From positions 54,811,737 through 54,875,736 of the forward strand of contig OZ022505.1 of NCBI GenBank assembly GCA_963989385.1: a DNA stretch of 64,000 bases, given 5' to 3'. Numbering within the stretch: position 1 is the first letter of the stretch; the number at the start of each line of letters is the position of its first letter. The notes below the pieces were generated by a model. It did no database searches, had not been told where the DNA came from, and saw only the letters and a list, made by a program, of their open reading frames with translations. Source of the stretch: Ctena decussata (Eukaryota; Mollusca; Bivalvia; Lucinida; Lucinidae). Positions 47,010 through 56,900 of this stretch are shown here, one piece after another. The position numbers and the translations under genes are program-made.

Positions 47010-48445
47010 GATGTTTATTTTATGCCCTGATCATAGTCACTTAGAGCAGTCACTTAGAAGTTGCAAAATGGCTGTTGCCAGTTTTTCTTTCAATACTTTA
47101 CCGAAAAAAATGGCCAAAGTGGTGGGTGGGGTAACACTGGTCCATTACAGCACCTAAAAGCAATAAACGCAATGTAGAAAATACTTTGTGTCATAAATAT
47201 CCCTTTCCTTTTTAAATGTTCAAATACATAAAAAGCATTTGAAGTCGGGAAATGATGATCAAAAAGCATGATATATTTGTAACGTATATAACTGTAGCTA
47301 AAATATAAATGATCAATGAGAAACAGACCAACCGATGGAATGAAATTTTTACATGTATGCTAAATGAGCATAATCCATTGCTCTTATTCGACTCATGCTC
47401 ATCTCAACTTTGACAGAATCCCTTGATATATTTTGAATCAGTTAGGTTGGAGTTAGTTGTGGCAATATCAGTTGAAGACAGAATGTAACTTATTTTTTTA
47501 TGAATTCCCGAAACACTGGTGAGAAAGTATAACTAGGTGTAGTTTGAATTATATCTTAAATTGAAAAAGTGTACAAGTACGCATGTAAAATGCCATTCTT
47601 ATATTCATTAGACTATAACAACTTTGGGTTGTATCTGAAAGGCACCCAAACAGTAACAGTGTTACTGTTTGAGTGCCTTTCAGTTAACATTACGTAACAG
47701 AATCGAAATCCGTCCCTGGAAAAATAATCCAGGGTCATATGTAATAAAAAAAAGGGTCCTCGTTTAGACATGATTTTCAGTTTAATGTTGTTATTATAAT
47801 CATTAAAACAGTCCTTCAGAAACTCAAAAATGGTTGTTGCTATATCATTTTATGTGTTTTATCTAGAAACTGACCAAAGTATCGGGTGGGGTAACAGCGT
47901 GTTACAGCAGCAAACTGTTACAAATGAAATGTGGGAACAATTAACGTTATAAATGTAAAGAGCAATTAAAATTATTATCATTTGTTTCATACTTATATAA
48001 ATAGAAATATTGACATATATTTAGAAAAAGATAGTCATCAGTCAAATAAGACCAGTAACGTACATAACCGAGACTAAATCACAATTAACAAACAAGAATC
48101 GCTAGAATGAATCTTATATGATTGGTCCTTTATCAACATACTCTGCCACTTCTCTTTAAACCATGTTGAAAGAACTGCTTGCATATTTTGAATTAGTTAG
48201 GTAGCAGTTAGCTATGGCATTGCCAGCTGAAGAGAAAAGTTAACTTTTCTTTTGAATTTTCCCCGAAACTGACGAAAATGTCTAACTGTAGATGATATAG
48301 CATTTCAGTGTAACTTTTGAGGTCTTAAGTTTACACATGTGAAGCTCTCATGAAGAAACACCACTCTTTATGCATCCAAGTCTGATAATATGGGGTTGTC
48401 CTGTATTTGAAAGGCATTGTAACAGTAACATTATGGTACATATCT
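47010..48445. repeat. diverged tandem duplication in the transposon
   Basis: About 47,010-47,690 and 47,740-48,445 match in order: 'gggtggggtaaca', 'ttagttgtggcaatatcagttgaag' against 'ttagctatggcattgccagctgaag', and 'tgaaaggca...cagtaaca'. The unit is about 740 bp and old. Confidence 0.6.
47634..47681. repeat. hairpin in the transposon
   Basis: CTGAAAGGCACCCAAACAGTAACA-type arms (written here only in part) pair with GTTACTGTTTGAGTGCCTTTCAG. The arms are about 22 bp with one mismatch and almost no loop. Confidence 0.85.
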
Positions 48446-50690
48446 GTAATGTATTAGGATAAAGTTTTTTTTATTTGAATAAGTTGTCTTCAAAGGCTCA
48501 ATTCTTGGATGTCAGAAAGCAATTAAACTTACCATTGGTATTAAGACAGCAAATATTTACTATTTTACACTCACAAGAACTTAACATGAACATTTGAAGC
48601 ATTTAGAATGTTCTTAACATTTAACGTGACTTACAGCAACATCACAAAACGCATCATTTAAATTCTTGAGGGACCAGTATAATATGTATAAGTTGACCTA
48701 ACTGATCCATGTCTAGCGTTAGAATTATCATACGGGAGATACCTGTTTCCCTACCCATGCTGTCTACTGAGACAATCAGGTAATCTACAGGCAAAAATGG
48801 CTGTCAGCTGAGGCAACACATAAAGTATCGTCTCACTTGATAGTTATTAACATCGTGCCTGATTGTAATCAACATTACCTTTTGTGTTGCTCCTATCAGT
48901 TACACTGCACCATATTATCACTATGTCAATTAAGCAATGGAAAATGATATACTTTAAATAGGAGACACATATAAAGTGTCTTTTCATGAGTCTGTTCATC
49001 ACCTGTATCTCTCATTGCAACATTACCAAGATTTATTTGGTCAGATAATTCTGTACAGCCCCTGTTTGTGTTCTGATACATTATTACCAATACATTAAGT
49101 GTAACGAAAGACAAAATTAGTTTTGATCATTCGACTTTTAATATATATGCTTCTTCTATCATTGTATTGATATAAATGGTATGAGAAAGCTGCATTTCTT
49201 ACTGTATATGAAATATCCGGCCAAGACTCATTCATAAAAGCGGTAAGACTTCATTAATAAGCAGTTAACCCCTGTAATTATTGCTAAACAATGATTAATA
49301 ATAATAATAATTATAGTAATATCTTCAAAGTCAAGGAGGTCATCTGAAAATAGATATATCAAGGTTTGTCCTTGACATCGATAGTATGCATTACCTTATC
49401 ATTTGCTAATTTTTAATTCAGAACAAAATGTATTATTGTTTAAGCATATGAGATATGAGGAATTTATAAATTTCCCAGTAATTGGTTGTATACGTTATTC
49501 GATCTGTTATCCTTCTCTTTGTTTTGTTACCGTACTGCAAAGTGCAACTACAGGTCAATACATTCTTTAGGACAACTGGTATTTGCCCAGAAATATCCCG
49601 GATCAAATATACTGTCGTTTTGATTTGCCACTTCATTTTGTGGCTTCGAATTCTGTAGAACTTGGTCCCTTAAAACGTTAAATATTCGTCAAATTAAAAG
49701 TAAGCTCTGAAGCTGGTTTCATGCTAAATCGGCTCATTATCCAATATATTGCTTTATTTGAAGCATGTATACAAATTATTTGCTGGCTTATAATTGCAGC
49801 ATTTTTCTCAAATGAAATGTATCTGCTTTGCAGTTTTTGATTATACAACAAAATGTCACGTATATTACTGTCTAAAGAATCGTAAGACTGAGTAGCTAGG
49901 CATAATCATTAAAGGTGCAGATATATGCTATTAGAAAAAAACAAGCAGCAAAATCTGCTGTGCGTGTATGGAATTTGCCAAGTCTCCATTTATTAGCATT
50001 TGCAATATTCTGAGTTTCGTCGCGTATAAAACGTACCTCATGAAGTCCCTAAATTAGTCATAAGCTGATAGTACCAAGAAAACAGTGTTTTTCAAGAAGT
50101 GCCTGGATATTAAATTCGTAATTGTTCTCTGAGAGACAATGGAGAAATTCCGTAAGTCGTATTATAATGGACTAATTTATAAATTAAAGTTATTTACGTT
50201 ACCACAAGTAGTAATAAATGATGAAAAAGAAAACGTACTAAAATGTATTTTCTAATACTTAACGATGATTCTATGGAGAAACTGCATTTAAAAATGAAAT
50301 AGTAGTGTACCTTGAAATTATATGATTTTGAATTAAATACACACAGGTAACGTATATAATCCATGCTTAGGGCCAAAGTGCGTTAGAAAAATTGACAACA
50401 TGCGCCTTTCCATTGTGAACACTCAATTGATGAAGTTTTTACATGTATATATTGCCAAAAAAATAACACACATGCCCACGGGAACTACATATGCCTGCGG
50501 ACTTTAAGCATGTTATAAATTAAAACGATAGCATTTTGAAACTTGGCGGCCATCTTGAAAATGGATGATTTTTAAGTGGCCCACGATCATTTTTGAATCT
50601 GGCCCATGTAAGGAACATTTAGTGAAAATTTCATGCTTGTATCATCAAGTGAAGTATTTCCTTAAATTTTCACTCTAAGCCGCTCCACTA

Positions 50691-50901
50691 CTATTCCTGC
50701 CACCACAGTTTTGCGACGCACAAATTTTCTACGTATGGGTTTGTGCAAAGTGTAAGTTTGTTGTTTTCTCAACCAAGTTTTCACATCGTCAAGTTTGATT
50801 GTCTTTGAAATTTTCTTTGCTGCTTTATACAAAGCTTGCAACCCCGTATATCCCACTGGACTTTTAGGATCGTAATAAAGTTTTGATAATAATTTATTCA
50901 T
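50691..50901 (-). pseudogene. Polinton integrase, N-terminal part (split gene)
   Basis: Starts at the ATG at 50,901, with 'MNKLLSKLYYDPKSPVGYTG' and 'LYKAAKKISKTIKLDDVKTWL', and runs through 'YTLHKPIRRKFVRRKTVVAG', the normal N-terminal region of Polinton integrases. The frame then reads into the transposon terminal repeat and stops at 50,662. The ATG overlaps the stop of the upstream virion gene (ATGA). Together with 45,928-46,793 it forms one integrase gene split by the insertion. Confidence 0.9.
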
Positions 50902-51722
50902 TGTTCATCATAAGATAACCATTTTCTAGGTGATTCAAACAGTTCTTCTTTTATAGGTTTGATAGAACTGGGTGTAAACAGTTCGTCTCTGATATGTTTT
51001 CTAGTGGCAGACAAACTTCGAGATAAGTCTTTCTTGATGTGTTTTCTAACAGATTGTGTAACGGGACTTGTTCTTTGTTTAAGAGTAGGCATGCGTCGGT
51101 GTTTGGTTTTAGGAGTGACATACTCTTCTTCATCTTCGTGCTGAAGAGGAGTACGATGCATCCATTCCCATCGTTTCTTATTTCCCACAAAATCTTGAGG
51201 CACGTTCATGTCTCTAAGAGCCTCAGCAAAAGGTTGCCAACCCCTGGGCTCAGTGTCTTTTCTCTGTCTTAAAACATCATTGACTAAATCTATGATATTA
51301 GACCCTGCAACCGGTTTGCCATACATCTTAACCGTCCCATCTTCGTCCCAAGATAAGTTAGGATTATTTTCTAGCCAAGATATCAATAATTTAGCTTTCT
51401 TTCGCATCGTGGTAGGAACACTATCAAAAATACGTTGATTAATTTTCGATTCAGGCTCTACTGGGAGAGAAAGTTTTGTTTCTGTCAGTGCTTTGCGATG
51501 TGCCGTTTTAAATTTATGTAAAGTTTGACCAAATAATTGAGATTTTTCTGCCTCTGACAAATCTTCGTTGGCCATGACCGAAGACAAGTCTCTTTGAAGA
51601 CTGGCCGTCGCAGAAACATTTGGATCGGGTGGAAGTCTTGGTTTTTGAATTTGTTCTTCTTTCCAGCGTTTCATGTCTTCCCAAAGTTTAAATGGTACCA
51701 CGGCCATTTTACGCCCTTCCAT
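50898..51722 (-). CDS. Polinton virion-type protein, unnamed
   Basis: About 274 residues from MEGRKMAVVPFKLW (alternative ATG at 51,707). Charged and mostly helical: 'LWEDMKRWKEEQIQKPRLPP' is followed by 'SATASLQRDLSSVM', a region with 'NIIDLVNDVLRQRK' and 'VPQDFVGNKKRWEW', then a Lys/Arg/Thr/Ser-rich tail with 'KPIKEELFESPRKW'. I do not know a function. Conserved proteins of this kind occur next to integrase in other invertebrate Polintons, as I recall. In this copy a frameshift upstream fuses it to the preceding gene in one long frame of 406 codons; the natural start is probably internal. Its stop overlaps the integrase ATG. Confidence 0.7.
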   Translation of the reverse strand: MEGRKMAVVPFKLWEDMKRWKEEQIQKPRLPPDPNVSATASLQRDLSSVMANEDLSEAEKSQLFGQTLHKFKTAHRKALTETKLSLPVEPESKINQRIFDSVPTTMRKKAKLLISWLENNPNLSWDEDGTVKMYGKPVAGSNIIDLVNDVLRQRKDTEPRGWQPFAEALRDMNVPQDFVGNKKRWEWMHRTPLQHEDEEEYVTPKTKHRRMPTLKQRTSPVTQSVRKHIKKDLSRSLSATRKHIRDELFTPSSIKPIKEELFESPRKWLSYDEQ

Positions 51723-51733
51723 TGCAATTTTTT

Positions 51734-52106
51734 TTACTGACCAAGAATAGATCCTAAGACTGAACCAAGCAAAGGTTTTAAAAGTAAACCCAGGAGTGCA
51801 CCACCTTTCTGATTGAGAATTTTTTTTCTTGTTTGCTAGAGCAACACGTTTTGTAGACAATAATCGAATATCATTCTTCCTAGAACGTAATTGTTCTTTC
51901 TGAGCTTTTGTGAGTTTGACATTGCCTTTTATAAGATTTAAACAACATTCCCCTACACAGTCTAATATCTCTTTTGGACAATCATTGACAATTTTTTGAC
52001 GAAACCGATATGGAATGTTACAAAGTCCTTCCAGAAAAGGACCATACTTTTTAATCAGTGAACCTCTTTTCTTTTTGATATGTGTTCTTTTCTTACGTGC
52101 AGCCAT
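51734..52106 (-). pseudogene. small basic virion protein, frameshifted
   Basis: Starts MAARKKRTHIKKKRGSLIKK (52,106). A helical region with 'GLCNIPYRFRQKIVNDCPKE' and 'LDCVGECCLNLIKGNVKL' is followed by 'SRKNDIRLLSTKRVALA'. Near 51,829 the frame passes a run of eight A on the coding strand. In the current frame it reads on into the next gene. In the neighbouring frame a Gly/Leu-rich hydrophobic tail runs to a TAA at 51,734-51,736. The tail has the Lys-Gly-Gly character seen in the paralog at 52,157, so a one-base slip in the A run is the likely break. Function unknown; probably a minor capsid or core component. Confidence 0.7.
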
Positions 52107-52156
52107 GATAGCAGTCAAGAATTAAACTAGTAAAAGATCATGTTAACCAAGTCCTT

Positions 52157-53071
52157 TTATAGTGAAAGTTTACGTTTAGCCAACATCTGTTTCATGGCAG
52201 CTTCAAATCCATGTTTTCTGGCAGTACGAAGATATTCGTTTGCAGGAGAAGAACTCCTTCGAGGAAAAGCCCTTAGAGGAGAAAATCTAGAAATTTCTAG
52301 AGCAGGTGATTTTGCAGCAGTGCGTCTTTCACCAATTTTTCTGAGACTAGAGTTTGGAGTAGAAAATTGAGTAGAAAATGGAGAAGGTGTTTTTGCAGGA
52401 GTGAATCTTTCACCTATTTTTCTGATACTTGAACTTGGAGTAGAAAATCGAGTAGAAAATGGACTTGGAGTTCTTAGACTAGAGTTTGGAGTAGATGCAG
52501 TAAATGGACTTGGAGTTCCTGCAGTTGACGGTCCTGCAACAGGAGATGGAGGTTTTCTAGGTTTCTTAATTCTTACAGTGACAAACTTATCGTTCACTTG
52601 TATTTTTCTCCTTGATTTAGTCTTAGGGGATTTTTTCCTCTTAGTTTTTTTCTTTGGAGATTTTTTCTTGCCAGTTTTTTTCTTAGACTTTTTACGACCT
52701 TTTCTACCCACTTTCTTTTTCTGAGAAAACCGTCTAAGTATTTTATTACCGTCCCAACGAATGAGAGATCTGATTATCACCCCACCAAAAAACCCACCGC
52801 CACCAGGTTTTAGAATGATTTCTCGTTTTGTATCTGCATTTACCAAAGGACTTGCTAGTTTTCTAACATCGTCTTTGCGTTTGTCCATGAATTTTTGAGT
52901 TTGTTTTGGTAATTTCATTTTATTTTCAGCTATTTTTCTAGCTGCTAAAGAAAACCATTTGATCATTTCCATCAACCCCGCATTAAGCAAAGTTTTTCTT
53001 TTGTTCGAATCATGCTCTCTACTCAAATTGTAGAGAGCCCTGATCAAGTTTGCCGATGCTTTTTGAGCCAT
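52157..53071 (-). CDS. Lys/Ser/Pro-rich core-like protein
   Basis: 304 residues from MAQKASANLIRALYN (the frame extends upstream only by a GTG). The N-terminal third is helical and ends in 'KPGGGGFFGGVI'. It is followed by a very basic block (RKGRKKSKKKTGKKKSPKKK and similar), then two to three repeats of 'TPSPFSTRFSTPSSSIRKIG' type (about residues 190-262). The composition is like histone H1 tails or adenovirus core proteins, so DNA condensation in the virion is plausible. The N-terminus resembles that of the gene at 51,734 (see findings). Starts 43 nt past the ATPase stop. Intact. Confidence 0.78.
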   Translation of the reverse strand: MAQKASANLIRALYNLSREHDSNKRKTLLNAGLMEMIKWFSLAARKIAENKMKLPKQTQKFMDKRKDDVRKLASPLVNADTKREIILKPGGGGFFGGVIIRSLIRWDGNKILRRFSQKKKVGRKGRKKSKKKTGKKKSPKKKTKRKKSPKTKSRRKIQVNDKFVTVRIKKPRKPPSPVAGPSTAGTPSPFTASTPNSSLRTPSPFSTRFSTPSSSIRKIGERFTPAKTPSPFSTQFSTPNSSLRKIGERRTAAKSPALEISRFSPLRAFPRRSSSPANEYLRTARKHGFEAAMKQMLAKRKLSL

Positions 53072-53113
53072 GTCTGGTTTGATTCTGATCCATGTAAGAC
53101 CAAACACACGTTT

Positions 53114-53797
53114 TTATACTGGAAAATACACAACTGGACCTTGTTGATCCGATTTTGTATACCAATTTGTAAAAATATCTGTTCTAAACCTCAAATGATT
53201 TGGTGTGTCTGGTTTTAAATCGATCAGTAAATAACCGTGTGGCTTAGAAGTGGCATCGTTGAAGGCAGACATCAAGTGTGGAGCTTGAAGTTGTTGTGCC
53301 AAAACTTTAATTTGCATTTTGTCTCTTGGACTTTGAAACAAAATCAAGTAATGGGCATTCAAACTGATGGTACGTGTCGATTTACTCTGTTGAAACAAGT
53401 TTTGTGTGATGTACACAACACTTGCATTTCTGTGATGACCTTTCCTCGTGAACCAAAGTTTAATTTTTTCTTCGTCTTTGTCACCCAACATATCGTCAAA
53501 GACAATCAAGTGAGTTTCACTCGTGTCTGTGACAATATCGTCGTCGTCATTTGGAATTCCTAAAATAAATCTGATGTTTAAATCTTTGCGTTCTTGCAAG
53601 ATATTGTACACAGGTTGCTATTCTTTGTAACACCACACGATACGTTGTGGTAAAATATCAAACAAGTCTTCTTTGTACTGAATCAGTTTTTTAACAAATT
53701 CAGTTTTTCCCGATCCACTTGGACCCGATATAAAAATATTAGCAGGATGTTTAAAAAACAAACTACCAATATTTTCTTCTTGAACTGTTACCGACAT
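53114..53797 (-). pseudogene. FtsK/HerA (A32-like) packaging ATPase, nonsense codon
   Basis: Genome-packaging ATPase of Polintons. The ATG at 53,797 begins a 227-codon region. Walker A is GPSGSGKT (residues 25-32). Walker B is 'HLIVFDDML' (about residue 97). Then 'WFTRKGHHRNASVVYITQN' and 'NAHYLILFQSPRD' complete the family pattern. An in-frame TAG at 53,618-53,620 (codon 60) separates Walker A from Walker B. Everything after it stays in frame and looks normal, so the lesion is probably one base. A TATA-like box lies 41 nt upstream of the ATG. The first gene of the late block. Confidence 0.9.
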
Positions 53798-53837
53798 GAT
53801 TGAAAGATAAAATGAGAAAGAATAATGAAAGACATGT

Positions 53838-53846
53838 GTATATATA
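53838..53846 (-). promoter_or_regulatory. TATA box of ATPase/late block
   Basis: TATATATAC on the minus strand, 41 nt before the ATPase ATG. Likely the promoter for the first late gene. Confidence 0.6.
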
Positions 53847-53853
53847 ACATATT

Positions 53854-53859
53854 TTTATT
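53854..53859 (-). terminator. AATAAA poly(A) signal of PolB
   Basis: AATAAA on the minus strand, about 100 nt past the polymerase stop. It sits directly beside the TATA box of the ATPase gene. Confidence 0.6.
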
Positions 53860-53959
53860 TTTTTACAAACAACAAATTGTTTTACTGACATTCTTTACAA
53901 ATAATTTTTCTTACCGAAAACACTGTTTCACAACAGTCTCTTATCTGATTTTCTTTGGT

Positions 53960-56900
53960 TTACAGTACATATCCATACGGAACAGTTTCTCCACTTTTTA
54001 AAATCACACGTTTGTCATAAGTAAATCTATATGTCTTAGATTGTCTCTCAGTCGTAATTTTTCTGTCTTTATGTTTTCTTATACGGTGTTGATATTCCAC
54101 AGATTCTTGAAAGTCCCTCTTGTCGCTATTGGCCCATTCCATCATGTTGTAGAAATGGATTACTTGTGAAGTATTGTAATCCAGGGTCAGTCCTTTGACT
54201 TTACAGGTAGACTTGCGTTTCCCAGTGTCGTGCTCCACATACTCGTAGCCATAATTCTTCGGTCCCATACCCACAAACTTGGTGATTTTCGCAGTAGGTA
54301 GTTCGTCTGTCCATTCGCCGAGTCTGTTGTTGATGATCTCTGGATTCCATAATTCTGGTTTGTGAATGTAGATGACAGAATCCGTATCGAAGTACAACAC
54401 ACGTTTGTCAAGTTGATGTAGGACACTGTATAACTTCAGTCTGGCTTGTGCTGTCACAAAGGATCCTACCACCACGTTGCTGCAAGCATGAGGTTCTACA
54501 ATCGATTCCAGATCTTCCCAGTTGACTAACAAAAAATTTTCTCCAAACACTTCGACATTCTTCACTTTCTTCAATGGATTAGTCACCAGTTCAAAGTAGT
54601 CAGAAGGATCTGACACATATTCTGTTTTGGTCATGTTGTCTCTCTGTGCTAATTTTCCCCACAAACTGTTTAAACTGATCTTGCTGATTCCACGTTGACC
54701 TTTGTTCTTTTCCACCTTCTCTAGTCTGATACCTTCTGCTTCGAAATAGTCCTGTTTGAATTTGATCTTGTCCAATTCTGTCTTGCACCAGTCGGGATAG
54801 CCACTTGACTCTTGTTTAATCTTCAGGAAAGTATCGATATATCCAGCAAAGATACCTCCTTGTCCAGTTGACTTGTCGTACTGTGAAGATTGGGGAAAAT
54901 GCCATACTTCGTACACATCTTTCAGCTGGTAACCCAGCTTCATCGCCTCAAACAATTCGATGCTCACCCAAGTTCCCACTATTTCTCTGTCTTCTTCTCT
55001 GTCGTGCGTACATAATTTCGAATTGTCAGATGTCTCTGCACAACTTCTACAGAGTGGAAACAGTAATTTGTTGTTGCACTTGTACGGCAATACCGGATGA
55101 TACAAGTTTCTGGGTGGTAACACTTTACATTTGATCAGTCCAAAATATTGATGTATATTATCTCTGTCGATGTCTTCTTGTGAATAAATTTCTGGATGTC
55201 CAATAGGGAAGATTCCGTACTTGCAGATGTATGGATAAAGTGAACACACATCGATATACTTAATTTCCTCGTCTCCTTCAATTTCGTAGAACAGTTTTGT
55301 AGAATTCGTACGTCCTCCAAATAGCGCATCTCTGGGTTTGAGTGGATCCAAGTTGGTAAATTCTGCATCCACCATCTCCTTAAAATCTTTGTCGTCTTGA
55401 TAATATTGGTCGTAATCGCATTCCCACATTTCTATCACTTGATACCCCGCTCTTTTCAATTTCTCGGTCTTCTCCACAGTCTGTTTGTATAGCTGGTACA
55501 TCTTCTGGCAGTTGTAAGTATTGATCTTAGTTCTGTCTGGAAAATGTTTGGGACACCCGTGCCAGTAACATCCATGGAACTCGTACACTGTTTCTTTTTC
55601 TGGATCGCACCCATCCACATAATGTCCAAAAACTTTCTGTTCTCCACCATTCAACGCGTGACGAATTTGGATGTGATTCTTTCTAGCCATGGCTTGAATC
55701 CAGCGCACAGCTTTGATAGAATACTTCTTTTGGTTGGGATAGCCTTCTGGTGGAATGATGGCCAAAGAGTTTTCAGGCATGTGATTCTTTCTCCATACTT
55801 GGGAACAAGCTTGAGCGATCGTGCATGCATTAGCAAAAGGATCCAAGTCGCTGATATCTATCGATTGTTTTCTAAAACATGCACAACCTCTCCTCAGGAT
55901 ATCTACATCGCTGCGACAGTATTCTTCCATTTCACGTCTAAAGTCAAAGATGGCATTGTATTCCACTTTCTGCTTGTGCCATTCCAGGAAAGCTTCTCTG
56001 TCTTTGACCGACATCTGTCCAGGATTGTACATCTCCACGGGAAAGTAAGCTCCCACGTAATTCTGGTTGGCATCAACATTTGCCAAATGTGGGAAGTAGC
56101 CTTTTTTCATCTCTGTTAATCCAAAGGTATCTGGAAAATTGGCTAATCTCATATGCAGAAAATGATACGAGTCCAAGAACTTGACTTTGGCAGCGGTCAT
56201 CGTCACGATAGTATTTCCATTCATAATCACATCGGGTTTAAAAGTTCCATTTTCTAGTATGTAGCGTAGAATAAATTGTCCATAGTATCCTCCAAAATTA
56301 TGTGCAATAACAGTCACTCCTTCATTTTCTTTTCTAAATAACCAGGAACAGAACTCTGACAACGTATTTTCACCTTCAAAGATCATTTCTCTTCCAAACT
56401 GACTACAATTGTCGCAATACTGATCTACAGGTAAATTAACGCAATGGTCACACGCTTTGTTTGTGAACTTATTACAAATTTTACATGGCTGTTCAATTGG
56501 TAAATCCATACACTGATCACAAGCTCTATGTGCAATACAAAAGTTGACAATATGTTCGCCAGAGTCTTGCTTGGATTCAAAGTCAAAAAATATGAATTGA
56601 GGTTGAATAACGGTACCTTTCTCTTCATCGATGATATCGTCCTCCTCGGCATCTTCTTGCAACACTTCGGTCTTGGGTTTGCACACGTAAGGTTGAATAT
56701 AACACTGATGTTCGGCTCCAACAATCATTTTACAAAACTTACATTTCTTCTGTCCTGGACACACGTGATTTCTTTTATATCCTACAATCCTATTTCCACA
56801 TTTCTCACAATTATACACAAGTTGACAAATAGATTTTTTCTGTCCTGGCTTGACTAAGGTATGATTAGCAAAACAAGATGCACTATGAAATGTTCTCTTA

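Larger units (their letters stand above)
46794..50690. mobile_element. 3.9-kb non-autonomous TIR transposon inside integrase
   Basis: Diverged terminal inverted repeats of about 140-155 bp begin TAGTGGAGCGG at both ends. They share 'cttgatgatacaagcatgaa' (one mismatch on the left) and 'ttttcaagatggccgcc' (about 46,915-46,931 and complement at 50,544-50,562). There is a 3-bp CTA duplication. I see no transposase frame. The interior contains a diverged 740-bp tandem duplication and a perfect hairpin. A 3-bp TSD would fit PIF/Harbinger or CACTA-like groups, but the terminus matches neither clearly, so the superfamily is open. Confidence 0.85.

Noticed and set aside
46794..50690. CACTA transposon
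   Set aside because: The ends read TAGTG...CACTA, the reverse of CACTA termini, and no transposase is present.
50898..52118. 406-codon frame as one gene
   Set aside because: The junction is best explained as a one-base slip in an A run joining two separate genes.
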